A DNA stretch of 64,000 nt from contig NZ_QPCG01000005.1 of the NCBI RefSeq assembly GCF_003351025.1, positions 505,165 to 569,164 on the forward strand, given 5' to 3'. Position numbers and translations under genes: made by a program. The notes beneath the pieces were generated by a model. It made no database searches and had not been told where the DNA came from. It saw only the letters and a program-made list of their open reading frames with translations. Of this stretch, positions 17,270 to 25,763 are shown one piece after another; positions within the stretch are counted from its first letter, which is position 1; the number at the start of each line of letters is the position of its first letter. This stretch comes from Mucilaginibacter endophyticus (GTDB lineage Bacteria; Bacteroidota; Bacteroidia; Sphingobacteriales; Sphingobacteriaceae).

Positions 17270-17405
17270 TTTTTCTTTCTCTGCAAACATACAAATCAAC
17301 CGTAAATAATACCCTAATTCATTTAGTGTATTTGAAACACTCAGTAAATCAGCCAAAAAATATTTTATCGGATTGATTTGCAAAATTGAAATTAAAACTT
17401 CATAA

Positions 17406-17430
17406 TTGTATTATGTCATACATAATACAA
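17406..17430. promoter_or_regulatory. Perfect palindromic operator before the nan susC gene
   Basis: 11-bp exact arms, TTGTATTATGT (17406-17416) and ACATAATACAA (17420-17430), with a CAT spacer. It ends 15 bp before the susC ATG, where a bound repressor would block transcription or its start. A weak -33 TTTG at 17377-17380 with CATAATTG at 17401-17408 would place the -7 box partly inside it. The likely binder is the divergent FadR-type regulator. Confidence 0.7.
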
Positions 17431-17445
17431 AATAGCTAATAAAAT

Positions 17446-20400
17446 ATGAACCAAAGTTTTACCCTAAAAAAAGGCCTGATGACCTTACTGAGCTTATTGC
17501 TTTTTATGGTTGTTCAGGCGCAAACAAAAAAGATCAGCGGCAAGGTAACTGCCGATGACGATCATAGCTCGCTGCCGGGTGTGAGCGTAACTATTAGAGG
17601 CACAACCCAAGGAGGCCCAACATCGGCCGATGGTACTTACTCCATCCAGGCATCGCCAAATGATGTATTGGTTTTCCGTTTTATGGGATACGGAACACAG
17701 GAAATTACAGTCGGTCAGCAAACTACCATCAACGTGGCGCTTAAACCGGATAATAAAGCTCTTAACGAGGTGGTGGTAGTAGGTTACGGTACGCAATCAC
17801 GTAAAAGCGTTACCAGCGCCATCGCCACTTTAGATAATAAAGTATTGGCAACAGCGCCGCGAGCAAACATTGGCAGCGCGCTGCAGGGAACCGTTTCCGG
17901 TTTACAGGTAGTTAATAGTAGTGGTGCTCCCGGTGCAACTCCGCTGATTGTACTGAGGGGTGGTGCATCTATTAATAGTCCGGGTGCCCCATTAGTGGTG
18001 GTAGATGGGGTTATCCGGGCTTATAATGATATCCCGGCAGACGATATCGCGTCAATCGACCTGTTGAAGGATGCAGCCTCCACAGCTATTTACGGTGCGC
18101 GTGCTAATAACGGGGTGATACTAATCACCACCAAACAAGGTAAAAACGGAACCGCGCAGGTGACCTATAAATTCACCGAAGGTTTTAACCGTCAGCGCCA
18201 GGGCTATAACTACATGAATGCCGGCGATTACATTTACTATAATCGTTTGGGCAACATAAACTCTGGCCGTACGTTGGCGCAGATCAACGCTACCCGCGGA
18301 TATGGTTTGCTGACGGATGCCGCAAATCTGGCATCTTTTGATATCCGTGCCGAAACAGCCGCAAACCAAAACCTGTTATCGCAAGGCTGGCAAGATTTGG
18401 ATGATCCTGCCAACCCGGGCAATAAGATCATCTATAAAGATCATAGTAAAGAAGTTGAAAACGTATTATTCAGGAACACCCGTACACAGGATCACTACCT
18501 GAGCGCTATTGGCGGTAACGATAAAGGAAAATACTTTGCCAGTTTGGATTATTACAACGAGGATGGTGTTATAGTGGGCTCTAATTATAACCGCTATTCC
18601 GGTGATTTTAACGGTTCTTATAAGGTTAAGCCCAACGTTGAAGTTTCAACCGGGGTGACGCTTTCAACCTCATCGCAATTAGGTGCACCTGCCGGTGATG
18701 TGAACTCGCTGTACCGCACATTGGCATTATGGCCAACTTTTAACCCATGGTTGGACGCAGCTAAAACGCAGCCTAATCCGGGTAACAGCATTAGCGATGG
18801 TAATCCGTTATACTGGTTGGGCAAGCTTAAACGCAGCAACGAGGTTGACAGGATCGTAGCCAACGCTGCTGTTAAATGGGATATTATGCCGGGCCTGTTT
18901 TTCAAGGTGTCGGGCAGTGGTTACCTCAACCAGCAAATTAACCAGTCGTTTCAGCAGGCTACGCAAACTTATGCTACTTTGTTTGCCAACCCGCCATCAT
19001 ACAGCAGCACCAGCAGGGAGTCTATCGCAGGTTACTCCCGCAACTTTCAACAAACCTATAACGCTATCCTGAATTACACCAAATCATTCGGCAAGCATGA
19101 TCTGAGTGCCATGATAGGTGCCGAGTACTACGATCAGAAAGCGTTGGGTATCCAGGTAGATGGTACCAATGCGCCTACGGATAACATATCTACAGCCAAC
19201 GCTTCTACTTTATTTGCCGTTGGTGGTAATTATAGTAACCAGGCCGAAAACCGGATCATTTCAACCTTTACCCGCATCAACTATGCTTATGACAGCAAGT
19301 ACCTGTTAACCTTTGTATTGAGAGAAGATGGTGTATCGCAGCTGGCACCGGGCAACAGGATAGGTTATTTCCCCGGTGTATCTGCCGGCTGGAATGTTGG
19401 TCGCGAAGCGTTTTTTGAAAAATGGGGACTTAATAAAGTATTCTCAACCTTTAAACCACGCGCAAGCTATGGCTCTAACGGTAATATCGCGGGCTTAGGC
19501 AATTACGATGTGCAGGGTGTTTATGCCGCCCAAACATTATACAATGGACAGGGCAGCTTCCTGAACACCGGTTTAACTAATGCAAACCTAAGGTGGGAAA
19601 AAAGCCGCACTACAGATGTTGGTGCCGATATCGGTTTCTTTAAGGACAGGGTAAGTTTCCTGTTTGATTACTACAACCGCATCACCAGCGACCTGCTAAC
19701 CAGTTTGCCATTGCCAAGCTATACCGGCTTTTCGAGCATTCAAACCAACCTGGGCACGTTACAAAATAAAGGTTACGAGTTTACGGTAAAAGCCAACGTG
19801 ATCAACAACCCAAATGGGTTGCGGATTGATTTAGGCGCGACCGCTTCATATGTAAAAAACAAAGTTTTAAAGCTGCCATATAACGGTAACGAAAACAACC
19901 GGCAAGGTGGTTTACAGGTGTATGACCCTAAATCGGGTAAGGTTATTTGGGTAGGTGGTATCCAGGAAGGGCAGCCATTGGGCCAGATTTATGGATACAA
20001 ACAGGTATCTATATTTAAAGATGCGGCGGATGTTGCTGCCAAGGCGGGCAACCGCGTAGATAACGTTGCAGGCATCACCGGCCCTAACCTGGCAGCAGGC
20101 AAAGGTGGACATATTACGCCGGGCGACGTGAATTGGCAGGATGTGGACAAGAACGATACTATCGATTCGCGCGACCAGGTTTATCTGGGTAATATCTACC
20201 CTAAATGGACTGGTGGCTTCAACGTGAATGTATCATACAAAGCGTTCTCTTTATACTCAAGGTTTGAATATACTTTAGGCAATACCATTTATAATGATCT
20301 TGTAGCACGTACCTTAGGTAATTACCAGGGCACTTTTAACTATATCGATCTGCAAAAACAGGCCTGGTCACCAACCAACACCAATACCAACATACCAAAG

Positions 20401-20745
20401 GTTTACTATGCCGATCAGGTGGTTGGCTCCAAGCAAAACTATACGAGGGGCAATAATGCAAGTGCTGTACTAAACGGCAATAATTCCAATTTTTATGAGA
20501 GCGGAAATTATCTGGCCTGTCGTGAAATAACCTTGTCGTACGATTTTGCAAAATCCCTATTGGATAAAACAAAGATCTTCTCCAAAGTGCGTTTGTTCGC
20601 CAGTGGCAGCAACTTGTTCTATATCAAAAAATTCAGCGGACCGACACCAGAGGCTCCAATATCAAACGGAGCGCTGACAGGAGTTTACCAGGGTACTTAT
20701 CCAACCCCTAAATCATTTGTAGTAGGTGTTCAGGCATCATTCTAA
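17446..20745 (+). CDS. SusC/RagA TonB-dependent outer-membrane transporter for sialic acid (NanO-like)
   Basis: 1099 residues. Signal peptide ends MVVQAQ (residue 26). A carboxypeptidase-regulatory-like domain (about 28-105, KKISGKVTADDDHSSLPGVSV) is followed by the family signature NEVVVVGYGTQ (107-117). The plug contains LRGGASINSPGAPLVVVDGV and IDLLKDAASTAIYGARANNGVILITTK. The rest is the 22-strand barrel, ending in VVGVQASF. With SusD it forms the lidded importer. The downstream genes make free or oligomeric Neu5Ac the likely ligand, as for NanO of Tannerella; this is inferred from context. Confidence 0.92.
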   Translation: MNQSFTLKKGLMTLLSLLLFMVVQAQTKKISGKVTADDDHSSLPGVSVTIRGTTQGGPTSADGTYSIQASPNDVLVFRFMGYGTQEITVGQQTTINVALKPDNKALNEVVVVGYGTQSRKSVTSAIATLDNKVLATAPRANIGSALQGTVSGLQVVNSSGAPGATPLIVLRGGASINSPGAPLVVVDGVIRAYNDIPADDIASIDLLKDAASTAIYGARANNGVILITTKQGKNGTAQVTYKFTEGFNRQRQGYNYMNAGDYIYYNRLGNINSGRTLAQINATRGYGLLTDAANLASFDIRAETAANQNLLSQGWQDLDDPANPGNKIIYKDHSKEVENVLFRNTRTQDHYLSAIGGNDKGKYFASLDYYNEDGVIVGSNYNRYSGDFNGSYKVKPNVEVSTGVTLSTSSQLGAPAGDVNSLYRTLALWPTFNPWLDAAKTQPNPGNSISDGNPLYWLGKLKRSNEVDRIVANAAVKWDIMPGLFFKVSGSGYLNQQINQSFQQATQTYATLFANPPSYSSTSRESIAGYSRNFQQTYNAILNYTKSFGKHDLSAMIGAEYYDQKALGIQVDGTNAPTDNISTANASTLFAVGGNYSNQAENRIISTFTRINYAYDSKYLLTFVLREDGVSQLAPGNRIGYFPGVSAGWNVGREAFFEKWGLNKVFSTFKPRASYGSNGNIAGLGNYDVQGVYAAQTLYNGQGSFLNTGLTNANLRWEKSRTTDVGADIGFFKDRVSFLFDYYNRITSDLLTSLPLPSYTGFSSIQTNLGTLQNKGYEFTVKANVINNPNGLRIDLGATASYVKNKVLKLPYNGNENNRQGGLQVYDPKSGKVIWVGGIQEGQPLGQIYGYKQVSIFKDAADVAAKAGNRVDNVAGITGPNLAAGKGGHITPGDVNWQDVDKNDTIDSRDQVYLGNIYPKWTGGFNVNVSYKAFSLYSRFEYTLGNTIYNDLVARTLGNYQGTFNYIDLQKQAWSPTNTNTNIPKVYYADQVVGSKQNYTRGNNASAVLNGNNSNFYESGNYLACREITLSYDFAKSLLDKTKIFSKVRLFASGSNLFYIKKFSGPTPEAPISNGALTGVYQGTYPTPKSFVVGVQASF

Positions 20746-20762
20746 CCTTTAAATATTTCGAA

Positions 20763-22307
20763 ATGAAAAAATATACTATAGTCATCTTTGCAGGATTGTT
20801 GATCCTGGGATTGTCGAGCTCGTGCCGGAAGCAATTGGATCTGGCACCGGTAAGCAGCGTTACCGATGGTAACTTCTGGAAAACTGCCGATCAGTTTGAT
20901 TCATTTGTAGCTGGTGTACACACGCAATTCAGGGCCAATAACAGCGCTTTTCAAACGCTGGGCGAAATGCGTGCCGATATCTTCGCTACGGATCCCGGTA
21001 CAAACGGCACTTTTACGGGCGAAGCCACCCAAGGTTTTGAACGCCTCTGGACTCAAAACCTAAATCTCGATAATCCCGGCATAAGCAGTTACGGTGGTTT
21101 TTATACCAATATCAACCAGCTTAATTTATTGATAAGCAAACTGAATAGTACCGATATTGTATCGGCTACAAATAAGAATTACTATTTGGGGATTGCTTAC
21201 GGCATGCGCGCCTTTTACTATTTTCAATTATACCGCAGCTGGGGTAATGTGATCATCCAAACGGAGCCAACTTCGGGTTCAACGCTCAATATCTCCAACC
21301 TGGCTAAGGCGGCTTCACCAGCGGCTGATGTATTGACATTGATTAAAGCTGATATTGATAAATCGGTTACAAGTTTCGGATCGGATTATTCTTTCAGGAA
21401 CCTGAAATCCTACTGGTCAAAATCGGCTACGTTGATGCTTAAGGCCGATGTTTATTTGTGGACGGCGCATCGCGGTAATGCCGCTGCAGACGCTGCTACA
21501 GCCAAAGCAGCATTGACCGATATTCAAACTAATGTGCCCGCCCTGCAATTGCTGCCTAAATACAGCGATGTTTTTGCAACAACTACCAAAGGCAATAACG
21601 AGATGATATTTGTAAGCCATTACCAGTTTAACGAGGCTACCATGTCATTTGTGCAAAGCAGTTTTGTACCACAAAGCGGCCTGATCTCCAATTTTTATGA
21701 TTCATTGGCCAACCGTCAGTTTTCGCCTACCATTGACAACTGGGGTGGTTTGCTGAGGGCGCCTGTAAGGATAGCCGCTTTCAGGGCTTTTAACGATAAG
21801 GACAGCCGCAAGTTGGCCAGCATTCAACCGGCCTATCAAAAATTAGCCGATGGTACTTTTAAAATTGCCGGATGTTTTACAGATAAATACCAGGGCGAGC
21901 AAAACGCGGGCGCAAGATTGATCACCAATGATTTTCCAATCTATCGTTATGCCGATTTACTGCTGATGCTGGCCGAGGCTAAGGTAGCATTAGGCGAGTC
22001 GCCGGTAACAGAACTCAATTTGGTAAGGGCGAGAGCCTTTGCTGCTAATTATGATGCAACCACACAAGGATACCCTAACCAAACTATAGATACCAATCCT
22101 ACAGAAGCCATTTTGCAGGAGCGTTTCTTTGAGTTTGTATTTGAAGGTAAACGCTGGTACGATTTGCGCCGGGCGGGCGACAGTTTTGTTTACGAACACA
22201 CTACATTACCGGCATCGCAGGCTTACGCGCTGTTTTGGCCGGTTGACCGTACTACGTTAACCAATAACAGGTTATTGGTACAAACCGCGGGCTATGCCTC
22301 TTTTTAA
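20763..22307 (+). CDS. SusD/RagB substrate-binding lipoprotein (NanU-like)
   Basis: 514 residues, starting 17 bp after susC. Lipobox LSSSC (Cys at 21), then the family start RKQLDLAPVSSVTDGNFW. Helical TPR-like parts include YYLGIAYGMRAFYYFQLYRSWGNV. The C-terminal signature is ILQERFFEFVFEGKRWYDLRRAG. It caps the SusC barrel at the cell surface and binds the ligand. It is cotranscribed with susC; a hairpin follows the gene and may lower readthrough to the enzymes. Confidence 0.92.
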   Translation: MKKYTIVIFAGLLILGLSSSCRKQLDLAPVSSVTDGNFWKTADQFDSFVAGVHTQFRANNSAFQTLGEMRADIFATDPGTNGTFTGEATQGFERLWTQNLNLDNPGISSYGGFYTNINQLNLLISKLNSTDIVSATNKNYYLGIAYGMRAFYYFQLYRSWGNVIIQTEPTSGSTLNISNLAKAASPAADVLTLIKADIDKSVTSFGSDYSFRNLKSYWSKSATLMLKADVYLWTAHRGNAAADAATAKAALTDIQTNVPALQLLPKYSDVFATTTKGNNEMIFVSHYQFNEATMSFVQSSFVPQSGLISNFYDSLANRQFSPTIDNWGGLLRAPVRIAAFRAFNDKDSRKLASIQPAYQKLADGTFKIAGCFTDKYQGEQNAGARLITNDFPIYRYADLLLMLAEAKVALGESPVTELNLVRARAFAANYDATTQGYPNQTIDTNPTEAILQERFFEFVFEGKRWYDLRRAGDSFVYEHTTLPASQAYALFWPVDRTTLTNNRLLVQTAGYASF

Positions 22308-22322
22308 CAGTATCTATTTTTT

Positions 22323-22346
22323 AACCGGGAGATCATACTCCCGGTT
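22323..22346 (+). terminator. Hairpin between susD and nanA
   Basis: AACCGGGAG (22323-22331) and CTCCCGGTT (22338-22346) are exact complements with a 6-nt loop, just after the susD stop. No U-run follows, so it may act as a partial terminator or an mRNA-stabilising end for susCD rather than a full stop. Confidence 0.5.
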
Positions 22347-22369
22347 ATTGCTCATTACATATATATAAC

Positions 22370-23308
22370 ATGAAAATTGAACATCTACAGGGATTGATCA
22401 GTGCGCCTTTTTCCCCATTGAACGCAAATGGCGAACTGGACCTGAGCATTATTCCAACCTATTACGCTTTTCTGAAGCATAACGGCATTACTGGCGCATT
22501 CATTAACGGTTCAACAGGCGAGGGGGTATCTTTAACGTTAAATGAAAAGAAACTGGTGGCCGAAGCCTGGGCTAAAGCATCCAACCACGACCCTGATTTT
22601 AAAGTGATGCCCCTTTTAGGCGGAACCTGCCTTGCCGATTGTATTGATTTGGCTAAACACGCGCAAAAAATAGGTTTATACGCTGTTTCGCTAACCTCGC
22701 CATTTTACTTTAAACCGGCCAACGTAAATATGCTGGCAAAGAGCTGTATGGCGGTGGCATCGGCGGTACCTAACATGCCTTTTTATTATTACCATATCCC
22801 GGTGTTAACGGGCGGCAATTTCGCGATGCTTGATTTGCTGAAAGCCCTGGATGGCAAAATGGATAACCTTGCCGGTATTAAATACACCCATGAAGATTTT
22901 ATGGATTTTCAAAGCTGTATCAACTTTAAAAACGGTAAATATGATATGCTTTGGGGTAGGGACGAGAACATGCTTTCGGCACTTGCTGTAGGTAGCAAAG
23001 GCGCTGTGGGCAGTACGTTTAACTACGCCGCGCCATTATATCACTGGCTTATTGATGCGTTCAACAATAATGATTTGAATGAAGCACAGCAGCTTCAGCA
23101 AAAGTCAATAGATATGATCCGCCTGCTTGGTAAATACGGTGGAATAGCGACCGGCAAAGCTTACATGAAACTGGTGGGTGTGGATTGTGGGGAATTTAGG
23201 CTTCCGGTGGCCAATATGACGGCAGAACAGTTTGAAAACTTTAAATTAGATGTTTCTGAACTGGGCTTTGATCATTTCAAATCAATTGCGCCTGCCGCAA
23301 ACCTGTAA
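22370..23308 (+). CDS. nanA: N-acetylneuraminate lyase
   Basis: 312 residues, cytosolic (alpha/beta)8 barrel of the DHDPS/NAL family. It cleaves Neu5Ac to ManNAc and pyruvate. GSTGE (47-51) binds the pyruvate carboxylate. FYYYHIP places the catalytic Tyr at 141 and GIKYTHEDF the Schiff-base Lys at 171. YHIPVLTG matches the lyase branch better than DHDPS. It is the first enzyme gene after susCD and only 2 bp from the next gene, so it is clearly in the operon. Confidence 0.93.
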   Translation: MKIEHLQGLISAPFSPLNANGELDLSIIPTYYAFLKHNGITGAFINGSTGEGVSLTLNEKKLVAEAWAKASNHDPDFKVMPLLGGTCLADCIDLAKHAQKIGLYAVSLTSPFYFKPANVNMLAKSCMAVASAVPNMPFYYYHIPVLTGGNFAMLDLLKALDGKMDNLAGIKYTHEDFMDFQSCINFKNGKYDMLWGRDENMLSALAVGSKGAVGSTFNYAAPLYHWLIDAFNNNDLNEAQQLQQKSIDMIRLLGKYGGIATGKAYMKLVGVDCGEFRLPVANMTAEQFENFKLDVSELGFDHFKSIAPAANL

Positions 23309-23310
23309 TA

Positions 23311-24501
23311 ATGAAATTTATAATCTACATATTTTTAATGACAGGCAGCATCGCGTTAGCAGGGCAGGCTATGGCCCAGGATAAAGGTTCAGAAAAAATA
23401 AGCTGGTCGGTACCGGTACGTATCCCCCCTGCGCCGGGTACCGATAAGCAATTAGGTTTGGCAGGCGTTTTTACGGGGACAAGCAATGGTGTTTTGATCA
23501 TTGCCGGAGGATCAAATTTTGCGGATGGTGCTATGCCCTGGCAGGGGGGTAAAAAGCTGCACTATAATGATGTGTATGTTTTGGAAAAGGGTTCGACAGG
23601 TAAATTCAACTGGCTTAAACCTAAAACAGAACATCTACCGCAAAAAATAGCTTATGGCGCAAGCACAACCCTTCCAGAGGGAATTGTTTGTGCCGGTGGC
23701 GAAACCGAAACAAGCCCAGGCAGTGCTGATGTTTTTTTAATGAATTGGGATCCGGTAGAAAAGGATATGGCTTTTACTGATCTGCCATCATTGCCTTTGC
23801 CATTGGCCAACGCCTGTATGACAAGTATTGGAAAAGTGATCTATCTAATTGGCGGCGAAAGTGAAGGCAAACCATCCGCTAAATGTTTTACACTAAATCT
23901 GGCAGATCAAGAGCCGCGATGGAAAGCTATTGCAGATTTGCCCATAGCTATGTCACATTCTGTCGCGGTTACGCAATCCAACGGGAAATATCCCTGTGTT
24001 TATGTGATCGGTGGCCGGAGCAGTACTGCGTCGGGCATCAGCGATTTGCATAGCTATACCTTCTGCTATGACCCGCTAATTAACAAATGGATAGGACTGA
24101 GCAAAGTAACAGATGCTAAGCAGCCGATTAACATTTCGGCAGCCACAGCGGTAGCCGTCGGTGCGCGCCATATACTGCTAATTGGCGGAGACAAGGGAAC
24201 CATTTTCCATCAGATTGAAACTTATAACGCGCTTATCGCCAAAGCTAAAACTGATAAAGAAAAGCAAAGCTTGCAGCAACAAAAATTAACGTTGCTGAAT
24301 AATCATCCGGGTTTTAGTAAAGATGTATTTCAGTTTAATACCGTTAGCAACTCCTGGCAAAAAATTGGGCACTTGCCATTTTACGGGCAGGTAACTACTA
24401 CTGCTGTGTTATGGGGTAGTGAGATATTTATCCCCGGAGGCGAGATCAAGCCGGGCATCCGTACAGCGGCAGTAAGCCAGGGAAAATTTAACAGCAAATG
24501 A
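23311..24501 (+). CDS. nanM: N-acetylneuraminate mutarotase/epimerase, kelch propeller
   Basis: 396 residues with a signal peptide ending QAMAQ (residue 23), so it acts in the periplasm. Kelch blades are visible: GVLIIAGGSNF, GIVCAGGETE, VIYLIGGESE, CVYVIGGRSS, HILLIGGDKG and IFIPGGE, the permuted six-bladed propeller of NanM. NanM speeds conversion of alpha-Neu5Ac released by sialidase to the beta anomer used by transporters. The stop codon overlaps the start of the transporter gene by 4 bp, so translation is probably coupled. Confidence 0.9.
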   Translation: MKFIIYIFLMTGSIALAGQAMAQDKGSEKISWSVPVRIPPAPGTDKQLGLAGVFTGTSNGVLIIAGGSNFADGAMPWQGGKKLHYNDVYVLEKGSTGKFNWLKPKTEHLPQKIAYGASTTLPEGIVCAGGETETSPGSADVFLMNWDPVEKDMAFTDLPSLPLPLANACMTSIGKVIYLIGGESEGKPSAKCFTLNLADQEPRWKAIADLPIAMSHSVAVTQSNGKYPCVYVIGGRSSTASGISDLHSYTFCYDPLINKWIGLSKVTDAKQPINISAATAVAVGARHILLIGGDKGTIFHQIETYNALIAKAKTDKEKQSLQQQKLTLLNNHPGFSKDVFQFNTVSNSWQKIGHLPFYGQVTTTAVLWGSEIFIPGGEIKPGIRTAAVSQGKFNSK

Positions 24502-25736
24502 AACAAGGAAAAAATTATCCCTGGCTTGTGGTTGCCTTATTATGGGTAGTAGCGCTGCTCAATTACATGGATAGGCAAATGCTCTCGGTGATGAAGCCGG
24601 CCATGGAGGTGAATATCGCCGAACTGAAATCGGCCACAAACTTTGGCTACCTGATGGCGGTATTCCTGTGGATATATGGTTTCATGAGCCCGGTTTCAGG
24701 AATCATAGCCGACAGGCTAAACCGCAAATGGCTAATTGTTTGCAGTTTGTTTGTTTGGTCGGGTGTTACGTTTGCCATGGGGTATGCTGCCACATTCAAC
24801 CAGTTGTATATTCTTCGCGCTGTTATGGGTATTAGCGAAGCTTTGTATATCCCGGCTGGGTTGTCGTTGATAGCTGATTTTCATACCGCTAAATCAAGGT
24901 CGCTCGCTGTAGGCGTACATATGACGGGTTTATATGTTGGGCAGGCGCTGGGCGGTTTTGGAGCCACGGCTGCCGCCGCTTTTTCATGGCAGGCTACTTT
25001 TCAAACATTTGGGGTGGTGGGCATGGTGTACTCAGTTATACTGATCATGTTTTTGAAAGAAAAAGATAAAACAGGAGATACACAGTTAGTAGCGGAACAA
25101 TCAAAGCAAAACAAAAATTTATTTAAAGGACTTGCCGCCTTGATCAGCAACAAGGCCTTCTGGGTGATCTTGTTTTATTTTGCCGTTTCGAGTTTGCCGG
25201 GCTGGGCTACCAAAAACTGGCTGCCTACGCTGTTTGCCCAAAAATTACATATTGATATGGCGACCGCCGGGCCGCTCTCTACCATAACCATAGCTGTTTC
25301 GTCATTTATAGGAGTGATCATGGGCGGAATTTTATCCGACAGGTGGGTGCATGGGAATAAAAAAGGCCGCGTATTTACAAGTGCTATTGGGTTGTCCCTC
25401 ACTATCCCGGCACTATTGCTGATGGGTTTTGGTCATTCACTGTTTTTTGTTGTGGGTGCCGGGATCTGCTTTGGGTTGGGCTATGGCATGTTCGATGCTA
25501 ATAATATGCCCATCCTGTGCCAGTTTGTTCCGGTGAAAAACCGGGCGACTGCCTACGGTATCATGAATATGACAGGCGTGTTTTTTGGCGCCTTTATCAC
25601 CGATAGGTTGGGCAAATCATCAGATGCGGGAAACCTCGGCGCCGACTTTGCCATGCTGGCGGCGGTAGTGCTCATAGCCCTCGCGGTGCAGCTGTATTTT
25701 CTGCGACCGGTACACGATGAGTATGCTGATGCCTGA
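24498..25736 (+). CDS. nanT: MFS sialic-acid transporter (ACS-type, NanT-like)
   Basis: 412 residues with about twelve membrane segments. LLNYMDRQMLSVM and VSGIIADRLNRKWLIV are the usual ACS/ExuT-type start and the MFS loop 2-3 motif. The second half has GGILSDRWVHGNKKGRVFTS, the equivalent loop. It probably imports Neu5Ac across the inner membrane with protons. The call as NanT rests on its place between nanM and the esterase gene, as in the Tannerella nan operon; by sequence alone it could carry a hexuronate. Confidence 0.85.
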   Translation: MKQGKNYPWLVVALLWVVALLNYMDRQMLSVMKPAMEVNIAELKSATNFGYLMAVFLWIYGFMSPVSGIIADRLNRKWLIVCSLFVWSGVTFAMGYAATFNQLYILRAVMGISEALYIPAGLSLIADFHTAKSRSLAVGVHMTGLYVGQALGGFGATAAAAFSWQATFQTFGVVGMVYSVILIMFLKEKDKTGDTQLVAEQSKQNKNLFKGLAALISNKAFWVILFYFAVSSLPGWATKNWLPTLFAQKLHIDMATAGPLSTITIAVSSFIGVIMGGILSDRWVHGNKKGRVFTSAIGLSLTIPALLLMGFGHSLFFVVGAGICFGLGYGMFDANNMPILCQFVPVKNRATAYGIMNMTGVFFGAFITDRLGKSSDAGNLGADFAMLAAVVLIALAVQLYFLRPVHDEYADA

Positions 25737-25763
25737 TTTATTCCACTCTTTAAAAGTTAGCAG

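Noticed and set aside
18237..18905. Several open frames inside susC
   Set aside because: Shadows of the real reading frame in a gene with strong family motifs throughout.
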